Below, piece after piece: positions 34,001 to 44,300 of a DNA stretch of 64,000 nucleotides. The notes below the pieces were generated by a model. The model was not told the DNA's origin. It saw nothing but the letters and a program-made list of their open reading frames with translations, and did no database searches. The stretch's first letter is position 1, and every line of letters begins with the position of its first letter. Made by a program: the position numbers and the translations under genes. The DNA comes from Conus ventricosus (taxonomy: Eukaryota > Mollusca > Gastropoda > Neogastropoda > Conidae): positions 91,035,738-91,099,737 of the forward strand of contig CM031607.1 of assembly GCA_018398815.1 (NCBI GenBank). Direction: 5' to 3'.

Positions 34001-34702
34001 CATGATAGCAGGTATAAAGGACGGAAATACAGCGTACAACATGATAGCGGGTATAGAGGACAGAAATAGAGAGTACGACATGGTAGTGGGTATAAAGGAC
34101 AGGAATACAGCGTACAACATGGTAGCGGATATAAAGGAATCAATACAGCGTACAGCATGATAGCAGATATAAAGGACGGGAATTCATCGTACAACATGAT
34201 AGCAGGTATAAAGGACGGGAATTGAGCGTAGAACATGATAGTGGGTATAGAGGACTGAAAAACGGCGTACAACATGGTAGCGGATATAAAGGACGGAAAT
34301 ACAGCGTACAAGATGGTAGTGGGTATGAAGGACGGAAATACAGCGTACAACATGGTAGCAAGTATAAAGGACGGAATACAGCATATGAAATGGTAGCGGT
34401 ATGAATAACGGAAATACAACGTACAACATGGTAGTGGCTATAAAGGATGGAATACAGTGTACAACAGGGTAGTGGGTATAAAAGACGGAATACAGCGTAC
34501 AACATAGTAGCGAGTATAAAAGACGGGAATGCAGCATACAACATGGTAACGGGTATAAAGGACGCAATAGAGCGTACAACATGGTAGTGGATATAAAGGA
34601 CGAAAATACAGCATATGAAATGGCAGCGGTATGAAGGACGGAAATGCAGCGTACAACATGGTAGCGAGTATAAAGGACGGAAATACAGCGTACAACATGG
34701 TA
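25085..34702 (+). repeat. Satellite type A: 39-bp unit, about 245 copies
   Basis: Each unit reads as three sub-blocks of 12, 13 and 14 bases: ATGGTAGCGGGT, ATAAAGGACGGGA, ATACAGCGTACAAC. Common variants are GTGTCTAAAGG for GGGTATAAAGG (25-27.5 and 31.4-32.4 kb) and GAATGC for GAATAC. Around 32690-33070 there are longer units with an extra TACTGTCAATACAGCG insert. The array is interrupted at 34703 by the solo-LTR insertion and resumes at 39480. All open frames here are shadows of the 13-codon period. Confidence 0.97.
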
Positions 34703-34707
34703 ACGAG
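34703..34707 (+). repeat. ACGAG target duplication, left
   Basis: ACGAG lies in the satellite context CATGGTAACGAG and is repeated at 39480-39484 as ACGAGTATAAAGG. Joining the two flanks restores an uninterrupted type A unit. Confidence 0.9.
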
Positions 34708-35119
34708 TGTCACGCACGAACTGACACAGGTCGCCTCAGTGACAATTGTGGAGTGTGGCCCGTCCAGTGCCAGGTGGCAGTGACCGTGAAGTGCGTGAAT
34801 CCTGCCGGGAATTTGCTTACCTGTCAACTCTTGGAGGGGGGAGGGAGGAGAGTGTCAAGCTCGTCGGAATAGTGAGGTTTACGTGTGTAAACTAACGCTC
34901 GTGAAACTGGAGTTCTTCGAGGTGAGTGGGGAATTCCGTGAATGTGAGTGTTGTCTTGTGAGTTTCCGAGATGAATTCGGAGTGTCGTCGTGTATCTGCA
35001 AGTTAGTACGAACTGAGGCGTTATCCACGAAGGTTGGGTTGGCCTCGTGCTCAGGTTGTTCCTGCCGTTGGGGCAGGGGTTGGTGGTATGCCCTCGACCG
35101 ACTTTTGAAGGTTTGGCTA

Positions 35120-35366
35120 CCAGGTTGAAGACTGTCGATGTTTCGGTGTTCAGCGACGGGTTCTGCACGTACCAGGGCGTTGGCTGTCTGGCAGTGTGCC
35201 GGCGACTGAGGGTGTCGTCCAGTGTGTCGTCCGCGTTTTGACTGTCGGTGTTTGGTGTTCAGCGACGGGTTCTGCACGTACCAGGGCGTTGGCTGTCTGG
35301 CAGTGTTCCGGCGACTGAGGGTGTCGTCCAGTGTGTCGTCCGCGTTTTGACTGTCGGTGTTTGTTT
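35120..35366 (+). repeat. ~109-bp tandem repeat in the solo LTR, left part
   Basis: GACGGGTTCTGCACGTACCA and GGCGTTGGCTGTCTGGCAGT recur about every 109 bp (35151, 35260). The array continues at 38083 beyond the nested element. Confidence 0.92.
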
Positions 35367-35412
35367 GATTTGGTAATGATTCATATTGATGGTTCAGGCA
35401 GCATATAAAAAG
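35363..35412 (+). repeat. Inverted fragment of the nested element's LTR
   Basis: About 47 bp (TTGATTTGGTAATGATTCAT ... CAGCATATAAAAAG) is the reverse complement of 37007-37053 in the nested minus-strand LTR. It is in plus orientation and lies at the other end of the nested element, so the left end is rearranged rather than a normal LTR. Confidence 0.85.
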
Positions 35413-35462
35413 ACTGTGATAGAGAGTTAAAGCAGAACCCTCAAGTAGTGCAGACAGGTATG

Positions 35463-36024
35463 TTACCCACAAACTCTCAGACCATCCCAAGGAACGAGCA
35501 TGGTTTCAAAACGAAACAAGTAACTGTCTATATCATCAGTTCTTTCTTTAAAAGGGGGCAACTTAGGAAAGGTTGGGCGAGGGGCGTTAAACCTGGGAAA
35601 ACCCGAACCCTGACTCTCACTGTCCTGTCCTGAGATCGCACTCTGCTGAGAGGTTATTTGTAACTGTATTCGTTTAGTTTCCTCTACCTCTTGCATTCTT
35701 TTTGTTTCCTCCTGCATTCTTTTTGTTTCCTCCTGCTCTTGTATCTGTATCTGCTCTCTTTTAGTTTCCTCTTGTATCTGCTCTCTTTTAGTTTCCTCTT
35801 GTATCTGCTCTCTTTTAGTTTCCTCCTGTACTCTCAACTGAAATTCTTTCAATCGCATTCTTTCCTCTCTTTCCATGTCCTGGGCAATACACTTGTCAAC
35901 ATAGGCCAACAGATCTTTCCCTCCAGACCACATACCTTACCTCGTTGTAAATATTTAGCGAAAACTTTGTCCTCGTCCACAGAGGATACAACAGGACTTT
36001 CTTCCTTAGCCTTCTGTGCCATCA
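35463..36024 (-). pseudogene. gag: 5' fragment of gag, frameshifted
   Basis: Begins MMAQKAKEESPVVSSVDEDK. A frameshift near 35930 switches to the frame reading SGGKDLLAYVDKCIAQDMER. A coiled coil with three EETKREQIQ nonapeptides and then EETKRMQ repeats follows. The frame then reads LPPFKERTDDIDSYLFRFE, the beginning of a retrotransposon capsid domain, and ends abruptly at 35463. It differs from the gag at 2611 but shares the LPxFxExxDxIDxYxxRFE signature. No zinc knuckle or protease remains. Confidence 0.78.
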
Positions 36025-36845
36025 TGAAAATATGAAATAATGTCCTGTCAAACCCAACACACACACACTAGTGGATCAAATATAAACAATTGCTATCACA
36101 AGCAAAAAAAGTTTGAAACCCCTGTCCCCTAAAATATATTTAAATTCCAAAGAGGATTTTTTTTTTTTCAAACAAGCATTAATGGCAATCACTCTTAAAA
36201 AGACTAAGTATTATCAAACCCAACCAACACAAAGATAGAGATAAACAATGAAACAGGATTTTAGGGATATGGGGAGAAAGAAAAACACAATCAGTAATCA
36301 ATGCCAAATTTTCAGCAACAAGTATAAATCAAGCAATGACATGAGAGTAATAACAATATAATCAATGTATTGTTGTTATTGTTTTTCACACACTAAGCAT
36401 TCAAAATGAAACAACTAATAATATATATATATAATTTTTTTTTCAAAACTGGTTCAGGGCAGCCACTCACACACTCACTCATTCAAGAGAAAAGAACCCT
36501 GAGAATGCTGAAGAAGCAACACAATCCCCAAGTAAAGATGGAAACAGAAATAATCAGAGAGATGACTGAAGATAATAAAATTAAAGCCCACAAAGGAAGG
36601 AAGAACTAGGAACTAGGCCCTCGTATCTCCTGAAACTATACAGAAGGAGATACCCCGTTACGCTGGAGACGGGAAAGAAAGTAGACAACAACAGTCATAA
36701 AACAAAACAATACAACACAACTCAATTGTTCAAAGGAAAGTCTGTGAACGTGACCTATCACATCTAATTGGGGCAATTTTAGGGCCACAAAAACAAATCC
36801 TACCACTAAGGCAATTTTTAATTCAGTAGCAAAAGCAAGTTAACT
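36025..36845 (-). other. Leader between primer-binding site and gag
   Basis: AT-rich non-coding sequence between the primer-binding site and the first gag codon. No other feature recognised. Confidence 0.55.
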
Positions 36846-36857
36846 ACGGGGTCACCA
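36846..36857 (-). promoter_or_regulatory. Primer-binding site of the nested element
   Basis: Minus strand TGGTGACCCCGT, two bases after the LTR end CGTAACA. The first eleven bases agree with a tRNA-Trp-type primer site as known from other retroelements; the identification is tentative. Confidence 0.6.
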
Positions 36858-36859
36858 GA

Positions 36860-38082
36860 TGTTACGGATGGTGTGTGGTGCGTGTTTTGATTTTGTCTGA
36901 CTCTCGCTCTCAAAAGTTTGGATGCGTGTACGATTTTTCCCCTACACACACACCCACACCATACGAACATAGATAGCCAGGCAACACACGTGTAAGATTT
37001 TCTTCTTTTTATATGCTGCCTGAACCATCAATATGAATCATTACCAAATCAATACATGCCATTTCATAGAATACAGATCAATGCACGTCAATTAAGACAT
37101 TAATACATAAGACACTTCAATCATCATATATCAGCGTATCATACTACGTATCTTGATATAACTCGCTTATCTCGCCGGCGCCGTCCACAATATCTCATAT
37201 ATACAATCAACGCATTCAGTTCCACAGTACCCACGCTACAGTCTACAGCATTAAAATAAGACGAAGACGGATAACCAAGGTCCCCACACGGTAAACACAG
37301 CCGTTCACAAAACACAAGCGATGAAGAAGAAACAGGGTCTCAACACAGCAAGCACAATATATTACGTCGAACTATCAGAAGAAAAACCGCAAATTCACAA
37401 GGCACAGTAACCCATAGCAGAAGAACCGCAGATTCACAAAGCACAGCAATCCACAGGAGAAGAACCGCAGATTCATAAAGCACAGCAATCCGCAGAAGAA
37501 GAACCGCAGATTCATAAAGCACAGTAATCCACAGGAGAAGAACCGCAGATTCATAAAGCACAGTAAACCATATTGAATCCCCCGAGAACACAATTTCACC
37601 AAAGTCCCATAGAACACAATAAACTTCGGTTCGACGCACCGTTGATCTAAAACAAATATTAACTTCTCCGTGTATTTATACTACAGTGTTCACATCAATA
37701 AATACAGCCCACCGACACACATGCGGTGGTACAATTGGAGCACATATTAAATATTCTTACAGGAGTTTTAAGTTACTCTCGGCGACACAGCATTCACAAC
37801 AATTTTATAACAATATCATTTCCTGCTACATATTCCGCTGGTACCGTCATCAAAAGCATCCCACATACACAGTGAACATCGATGCACTACTGACCACTCG
37901 GTCAGCCTCTCCACATAGTAACACTACGGAGAAAAAAACGATGATTAAACAAATAAATCAGGCTGGACACCAAATCCTCGGCCGTTAGTTCTTGCTCCCT
38001 TCTCTTGTCTCATATCATTATTTTCGTCATGTAGTTAAATATGTCATTTTAAGTTGACGTCATAATTTACGTTGACGTCACA
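36860..38082 (-). repeat. LTR of the nested element
   Basis: Minus strand starts TGTGACGTCAAC and ends CCGTAACA, 1,223 bp, with a TATAAAAA box at about 37014-37006. In its U3 part (37375-37565) it contains a private tandem repeat of 39 bp, five copies of AACCGCAGATTCATAAAGCA-type sequence, unrelated to satellite A. Confidence 0.75.
37375..37568. repeat. 39-bp tandem repeat inside the nested LTR, 5 copies
   Basis: AGAACCGCAGATTCATAAAG then CACAGTAATCCACAGGAG, period 39 bp. It has no similarity to satellite types A-E despite the equal length. Confidence 0.9.
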
Positions 38083-38255
38083 GACGGGTTCTGCACGTAC
38101 CAGGGCGTTGGCTGTCTGGCAGTGTCCGGCGACTGAGGGTGTCGTCCAGTGTCGTCCGCGTTTTGACTGTCGGTGTTTGGTGTTCAGCGACGGGTTCTGC
38201 ACGTACCAGGGCGTTGGCTGTCTGGCAGTGTCCCGGCGACTGAGGGTGTCGTCCA
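38083..38255 (+). repeat. ~109-bp tandem repeat in the solo LTR, right part
   Basis: About 1.6 units matching 35120-35366, starting in mid-unit at GACGGGTTCTGC, which shows where the nested element entered. Confidence 0.9.
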
Positions 38256-38937
38256 TTGTGTGTCGTTCCTGTTGTTGTCTAAGGTTTCCGGCGAGTTTTG
38301 TGTACCTCCCCTACACGGCAAATCCGTGAGGGTCGGCCTCTCAGGTGGTGGGAGTTGGCACCGCCATCCCCTCTGCCATCCCTGCCCACTTCTCTGCCGG
38401 AGTGGGGACGCACCTGGAGCCGGCAGGATGCGTTCCGGTCGGGACGTCATCTCTCTTCCACAGTCCGAGGGCGTGGCAGTTCCTCTGACTTCAACTGTCT
38501 CGTCAGGGTGGCAAGCGTCTTGAGGGCCCACCGCAGTATTCCATCAGCGTGTGACTCGCGGGTGTGGTTGGTGCCGGTAGGGAGGGAACCGCGTTCTTCG
38601 ACGTGTCACAACGTTCCTCTCCTATTACGTATCAAGCGCTTCAGTGAAGGTTTTGTGTTTTGGCGGTGCATTAGTGTGAGCGCCGTCAAGCAGTCCGTTT
38701 TCATAACCATATCGGGAAACGCTGTGTTGCCGTTGTTTGTTTTTTTTTTTGTGTTTGGTTTTTTGTTGTTTTTTTTGGAGAAGTTTTTTTTTTGGTTTTG
38801 TTTTTGCCTGTGTCAAGTACCCGCCAGGGACTTCGGATGAAGTATTGAAAGTACAACATTGGGTGCGGGTTACTTGAACAATTGGTGTTGAACATTTGGG
38901 GGTTAAGCTTTTGTGTCCGGGTGGTTTGACACCGGCA

Positions 38938-38945
38938 TATAAAAA
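38938..38945 (+). promoter_or_regulatory. TATA box of the solo LTR
   Basis: TATAAAAA about 400 bp upstream of the polyadenylation signal, consistent with a U3/R boundary shortly downstream. Confidence 0.5.
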
Positions 38946-39336
38946 TTAGCAGAAAGAATACATTTTGGAAAAGAGACATCGCGTGGGCATCTCAGGTTTA
39001 TGAGGTATCAACCTTGTTTGGTATTTCAGCCTGGGGTTACCAGGGGATGTGATGAGTCACCCTTGTTCCTTCGGGTATTAGCCTTTGGTGGGCTGAGGTG
39101 TGTATTTGTGCCTCCTGAGGGAAGGGTTGTTATATGTAAACGTGCAGCACATGCGTGCACGGGTATGTATAAGGGGCCATGTGTTGATGGTCGAGTATTG
39201 ATAGTATTGTTGGATTCTTTTGGGGTTTTTTTTTTTTGTGTGTGTATGTGTGGGGAAAACTGCCTATGTGTCGGATATATAAAGGTATTGGTGTTTCATC
39301 TGCCATTCTGTGGGTGAGAGTGCGTGTGTGAATGCA

Positions 39337-39342
39337 AATAAA
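39337..39342 (+). terminator. Polyadenylation signal of the solo LTR
   Basis: AATAAA followed within 35 bases by a GT-rich stretch (TTTTGTGTGTGTTTGTTGTG), the usual arrangement of a cleavage and polyadenylation site. Confidence 0.6.
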
Positions 39343-39479
39343 GACTTCTGTTTGTGCACTGTATTTTCTTTTGTGTGTGTTTGTTGTGTGGCGTTCATAC
39401 TTAGTAAAAGGGGGAAAGGGGTGGTTATAACGGGATATATTAATACATATATCCCTGTCTACTGTCTTATACAGTGACA

Positions 39480-39970
39480 ACGAGTATAAAGGACGGGAAT
39501 GCAGCATACAACATGGTAACGGGTATAAAGGACGCAATAGAGCGTATAACATGGTAGCGGGTATAAAGGACGGAAATACAGCGTATGAAATTGTAGCGGA
39601 TATAAAGGACGGAAATACAATGTACAACATGGTAGCGGGTATAAAGGACAGGCATAATATGGTAGCGTATGAAATGGTAGCGGGTATAAAGGACGGAAAT
39701 ACAATGTACAACATGGTAGCGGGTATAAAGGACAGGCATAACATGGTAGCGGGTATAAAGTTTGGGAATGCAGCGTACAACATGGTAGCGGGTATAAAGG
39801 ACGGGAATACTGTCAAAACAGCGTGCAACATGGTAGCGGATATAAAGGACAGGAATGCATCGTAGAACATGGTAGTGGGTATAAAGGACGGGAATGCAGC
39901 GTACAACATGGTAGCGGGTATAAAGGATGGGAATAGAGCGTACAACATGGTAGCAGGTATAAAGGACGGG
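39480..39970 (+). repeat. Satellite type A, continuation (about 12 copies)
   Basis: Starts with the ACGAG target duplication and continues the 39-bp type A array in the same orientation and register. It ends at GGACGGGAATGGGCGTATTG, where type B begins. Confidence 0.95.
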
Positions 39971-40915
39971 AATGGGCGTATTGGGGCAGAGGTGGAGGTG
40001 CATGACGTGGGTGGGCGTATTGGGGCAGAGGTGGAGGTGCATGACGTGGGTGGGCGTATTGGGGCAGAGGTGGAAGTGCATGACGTGGCTGGGCGTATTG
40101 GGGCAGAGGTGGAGGTGCATGACGTGGGTGGGCGTATTGGGGTGGAGGTGCATGACGTGGGTGGGCATATTGGGGCAGAGGTGAAGGTGCATGACGTGGG
40201 TGGGCATATTGGGGCAGAGGTGGAGGTGCATGACGTGGGTTGGCGTTTTGGGGCAGAGGTGGAGGTGCATGACGTGGGTGGGCGAATTGGGGCAGAGGTG
40301 GAAGTGCATGACGTGGGTGGGCATATTGGGGCAGAGGTGAAGGTGCATGACGTGGGTGGGCATATTGGGGCAGAGGTGGAGGTGCATGACGTGGGTGGGC
40401 ATATTGGGGCAGAGGTGAAGGTGCATGACGTGGGTGGGCATATTGGGGCAGAGGTGGAGGTGCATGACGTGGGTTGGCGTTTTGGGGGCAGAGGTGGAGG
40501 TGCATGACGTGGGTGGGCGAATTGGGGCAGAGGTGGAAGTGCATGACGTGGGTGGGCGTATTGGGGTGGAGGTGCATGACGTGGGTGGGCGTATTGGAGC
40601 AGAGGTGGAGGTGCATGACGTGGGTGGGCGTATTGGGGCAGAGGTGGAGGTGCATGACGTGGGTGGGCGTATTGGGGCAGAGGTGGAGGTGCATGACGTG
40701 GGTGGGCGTATTGGGGCAGAGGTGGAGGTGCATGACGTGGGTGGGCGTATTGGGGCAGAGGTGGAGATGCATAACGTGGGCGAACGTATTGGGGTGGAGG
40801 TGCATGACGTGGGTGGGCGTATTGGGGCAGAGGTGGAGATGCATAACGTGGGCGAACGTATTGGGGCAGAGGTGGAGGTGCATGACGTGGGTGGGCGTAT
40901 TGGGGCAGAGGGGAC
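39971..40915 (+). repeat. Satellite type B: 39-bp unit, about 24 copies
   Basis: GGGCGTATTGGGGCAGAGGT then GGAGGTGCATGACGTGGGT, 39 bp, with a few units shortened by six bases. Minor variants are AACGTGGGCGAACG and TTGGCGTTTT. Its best relative in the window is type E, which shares TGGGTGNNNNATTGGGNCAGAGG. Confidence 0.95.
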
Positions 40916-41390
40916 AGATGCAAGGTGTGCGTGACAGTTGGTGGACTTGTTGGGACTCGGGGGACGCGGATGAAGGACATGAAATGGAGGATCTGTGGAG
41001 GAGGGAGGAAGATGCAACACTCGAAATGGATGGATGTAAGGAGGAGGAGGAGGGAGGGGTGTGCATGTACATGGGTGTGTGCAAAATGGGTTTGAGGGCG
41101 CGTGTATGCAGGGCGTGACATGGGTACGTACGTAGGGCTTAACATATATGGACATACGTGGGAGGCGCATGGGGAGAAGTGAATGCAGGGCATGAGGTGT
41201 GGGGCGAGGGGGGTTATGGGGGAACGTGGATGCAGGGTATGCCAGGGGTATTGCGTCGTGAATGCAGGATGGGACAGGTATTTGGGGGTGGGGTGGGGTA
41301 AGGGAGTCGCGGATGTAGTGTACGACGTGGCGGCTGGTATGGAGGAGGGGGATACAGCGTATGACATCGGTGATGGTATGGCGGTCGTGG
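40916..41390 (+). repeat. Transition zone of single, diverged satellite units
   Basis: About ten units of 31-75 bp, each starting GATGCA, GAATGCA or GATACA. The last two, GATGTAGTGTACGACGTGGC... and GATACAGCGTATGACATCGG..., are 38-40 bp and intermediate between type A (GAATACAGCGTACAACATGG) and type C (GATGCAGGGCGTGGCATGGG). Confidence 0.8.
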
Positions 41391-44300
41391 ATGCAGGGCG
41401 TGGCATGGGTGGGGAGATGGAGGGCGAGGATGCAGGGCGTGGCATGGGTGGGGAGATGGAGGGCGAGGATGCAGGGCGTGGCATGGGTGGGGAGATGGAG
41501 GGCGAGGATGCAGGGCGTGGCATGGGTGGGGAGATGGAGGGCGAGGACGCAGGGCGTGGCATGGGTGGGGAGATGGAGGGCGAGGATGCAGGGCGTGGCA
41601 TGGGTGGGGAGATGGAGGGCGAGGATGCAGGGCGTGGCATGGGTGGGGAGATGGAGGGCGAGGATGCAGGGCGTGGCATGGGTGGGGAGATGGAGGGCGA
41701 GGATGCAGGGCGTGGCATGGGTGGGGAGATGGAGGGCGAGGATGCAGGGCGTGGCATGGGTGGGGAGATGGAGGGCGAGGATGCAGGGCGTGGCATGGGT
41801 GGGGAGATGGAGGGCGAGGATGCAGGGCGTGGTATGGGTGTTGAGATGGAGGGCGAGGATGCAGGGCGTGGCATGGGTGGGGAGATGGAGGGCGAGGATG
41901 CAGGACGTGGCATGGGTGGGGAGATGGAGGGCGAGGATGCAGGGCGTGGCATGGGTGGGGAGATGGAGGGCGAGGATGCAGGGCGTGGTATGGGTGGGGA
42001 GATGGAGGGCGAGGATGCAGGGCGTGGCATGGTTGGGGAGATGCAGGGCGAGGATGCAGGGCGTGGCATGGGTGGGGAGATGGAGGGCGAGGATGCAGGG
42101 CGTGGCATGGGTGGGGAGATGGAGGGCGAGGATGCAGGGCGTGGTATGGGTGGGGAGATGGAGGGCGAGGATGCAGGGCGTGGCATGGGTGGGGAGATGG
42201 AGGGCGAGGATGCAGGGCGTGGCATGGGTGGGGAGATGGAGGGCGAAGATGCAGGGCGTGGCATGGGTGGGGAGATGGAGGGCGAGGATGCAGGGCGTGG
42301 CATGGGTGGGGAGATGGAGGGAGAGGATGCAGGGCGTGGCATGGGTGGGGAGATGGAGGGTGAGGATGCAGGGCGTGGCATGGGTGGGGAGATGGAGGGC
42401 GAGGATGCAGGGCGTGGTATGGGTGTGGAGATGGAGGGCGAGGATGCAGGGCGTGGTATGGGTGGGGAGATGGAGGGCGAGGATGCAGGGCGTGGTATGG
42501 GTGTTGAGATGGAGGGCGAGGCTTGGGTGGGGATATGGAGGGCGAGGATGCAGGGCGTGGCATGGGTGGGGAAATGGAGGGCGTGGATGCAGGGCGTGGC
42601 ATGGGTGGGGAGATGGAGGGCGAGGCTTGGGTGGGGATATGGAGGGCGAGGATGCAGGGCGTGGCATGGGTGGGGAGATGGAGGGCGTGGCATGGGTGGG
42701 GAGATGGAGGGCGTGGATGCAGGGCGTGGTATGGGTGGGGAGATGGAGGGCGAGGCTTGGGTGGGGATATGGAGGGCGAGGATGCAGGGCGTGGCATGGG
42801 TGGGGAGATGGAGGGGGTGGCATGGGTGGGGAGGAGGGCGAGGATGCAGGGCGTGGCATGGGTGGGGAGATGGAGGGCGTGGCATGGGTAGGGATATGGA
42901 GGGCGAGGATGCAGGGCGTGGCATGGGTGGGGAGATGGAGGGCGTGGCATGGGTGGAGAGATGGAACGCGAGTATGCAGGGCGTGGCATGGGTGGGGAGA
43001 TGGAGGGCGTGGCATGGGTGGGGAGATGGAGGGCGTGGCATGGGTGGGGAGATGTAGGGCGAGGATGCAGGGCGTGGCATGGTTGGGGAGATGGAGGGCG
43101 TGGAATGGGTGGGGAGATGGAGGGCGTGGCATGGGTGGGGAGATGGAGGGCGTGGCATGGGTGGGGATATAGAGGGCGTGGCATGGGTGGGGAGATGGAG
43201 GGCGTGGCATGGGCGGGGAGATGGAGGGCGTGGCATGGGTGGGGAGATGGAGGGCGTGGCATAAGTGGGGAGATGGAGGGCGAGGATGCAGGGAGTGGCA
43301 TGGGTGGGGAGATAAAGGGCGTGGAATGGGTGGGGGAGATGGGGGGCGAGGATGCAGGGCGTGGTATGGGTGCGGAGATGGATGGCGAGGATACAGGAAG
43401 TGGTTTGGGTGTGGAGATGGAGGGCGTGGATGCAGGGCGTGGTATGGGTGGGGAGATGGAGGGCGAGGCTTGGGTGGGGATATGAGGGCGGGATGCAGGC
43501 GTGGCATGGGTGGGGAGATGGAGGGGGTGGCATGGGTGGGGGATGGAGGACGAGGATGCAGGGCGTGGCATGGGTGGGGAGATGGAGGGCGTGGCATGGG
43601 TGGAGAGATGGAACGCGAGTATGCAGGGCGTGGCATGGGTGGGGAAATGCAGGGCGTGGCATGGGTGGGGAGATGGAGGGCGTGGCATGGGTGGGAGATG
43701 GAGGGCGTGGCATGGGTGGGGGATAGAGGGCGTGGCATGGTTGGGGAGATGGGGGCGTGGCATGGGTGGGAGATGGAGGGCGTGGCATGGGTGGGGAGAT
43801 GGAGGGCGAGGTGCAGGGCGTGCATGGGTGGGGAGTGGAGGGGTGGCATGGGTGGGGAGTGGAGGGCGTGGCATGGGTGGGGAGATAGAGGGCGTGGCAT
43901 GGTTGGGGAGATGGAGGGCGTGGCATGGGTGGGGAGATGGAGGGCGTGGCATGGGTGGGGAGTTGGGGGGAGGATGGAGGGCGTGGCATGGGTGGGAGAT
44001 GGAGGGCGAGGATGAAGGGCGTGGTTGGGTGGGGATGGAGGGCGAGGATGCAGGGGTGGCATGGGGGGGAGTGGAGGGGGGGATGAGGGCGGGCATGGGT
44101 GGGGAATGGAGGGCGAGGATGCAGGGCGTGGCATGGGTGGGGAGATGGGGGCGAGATGCAGGGCGTGGCATGGGTGGGGAGATGGAGGGTAGGATGCAGG
44201 GCGTGGCATGGTGGGGAGATGGAGGGCGAGGATGCAGGGCGTGGTATGGGTGGTGGAGTAGGGGCGTGGATGCGGGCGTGGGATGGGTGGGGGAGGGAGG

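Larger units (their letters stand above)
35367..38082 (-). mobile_element. Nested, rearranged LTR retrotransposon fragment
   Basis: On the minus strand: LTR (38082-36860), a 2-nt spacer, primer-binding site TGGTGACCCCGT (36857-36846), leader, then the first part of gag (36024-35463). It then breaks into an inverted LTR fragment. The right boundary, plus-strand ...GACGTCACA/GACGGG, cuts a unit of the ~109-bp repeat of the host solo LTR. Capsid remainder, protease, RT, integrase and the second LTR are absent. Confidence 0.8.
34708..39479 (+). mobile_element. Solo-LTR-like insertion in satellite A, with a nested element
   Basis: Begins TGTCACGC and ends CAGTGACA (6-bp inverted ends TGTCAC/GTGACA) between 5-bp ACGAG duplications. 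Without the nested 35367-38082 segment it is about 2,056 bp. It has LTR hallmarks: TATAAAAA at 38938-38945, an AATAAA signal at 39337-39342 and a GT-rich stretch after it. No internal coding domain of its own is present, hence a solo LTR left by recombination between two LTRs (inference). It carries its own ~109-bp tandem repeat at 35120-35366 and 38083-38255, into which the nested element inserted. Confidence 0.83.

Noticed and set aside
25085..34702. CRISPR-like array (repeat length near 36-40 bp)
   Set aside because: There are no unique spacers between repeats, no cas genes, and the context is animal DNA; it is an uninterrupted satellite.
37375..37568. Relation of the 39-bp repeat in the nested LTR to satellite A
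   Set aside because: Same length only; no sequence similarity in either orientation.
38298..38840. 180-codon open frame in the solo LTR
   Set aside because: Low-complexity ending rich in Phe from a T-rich stretch, no recognisable domain, and it lies in the presumed U3 region.
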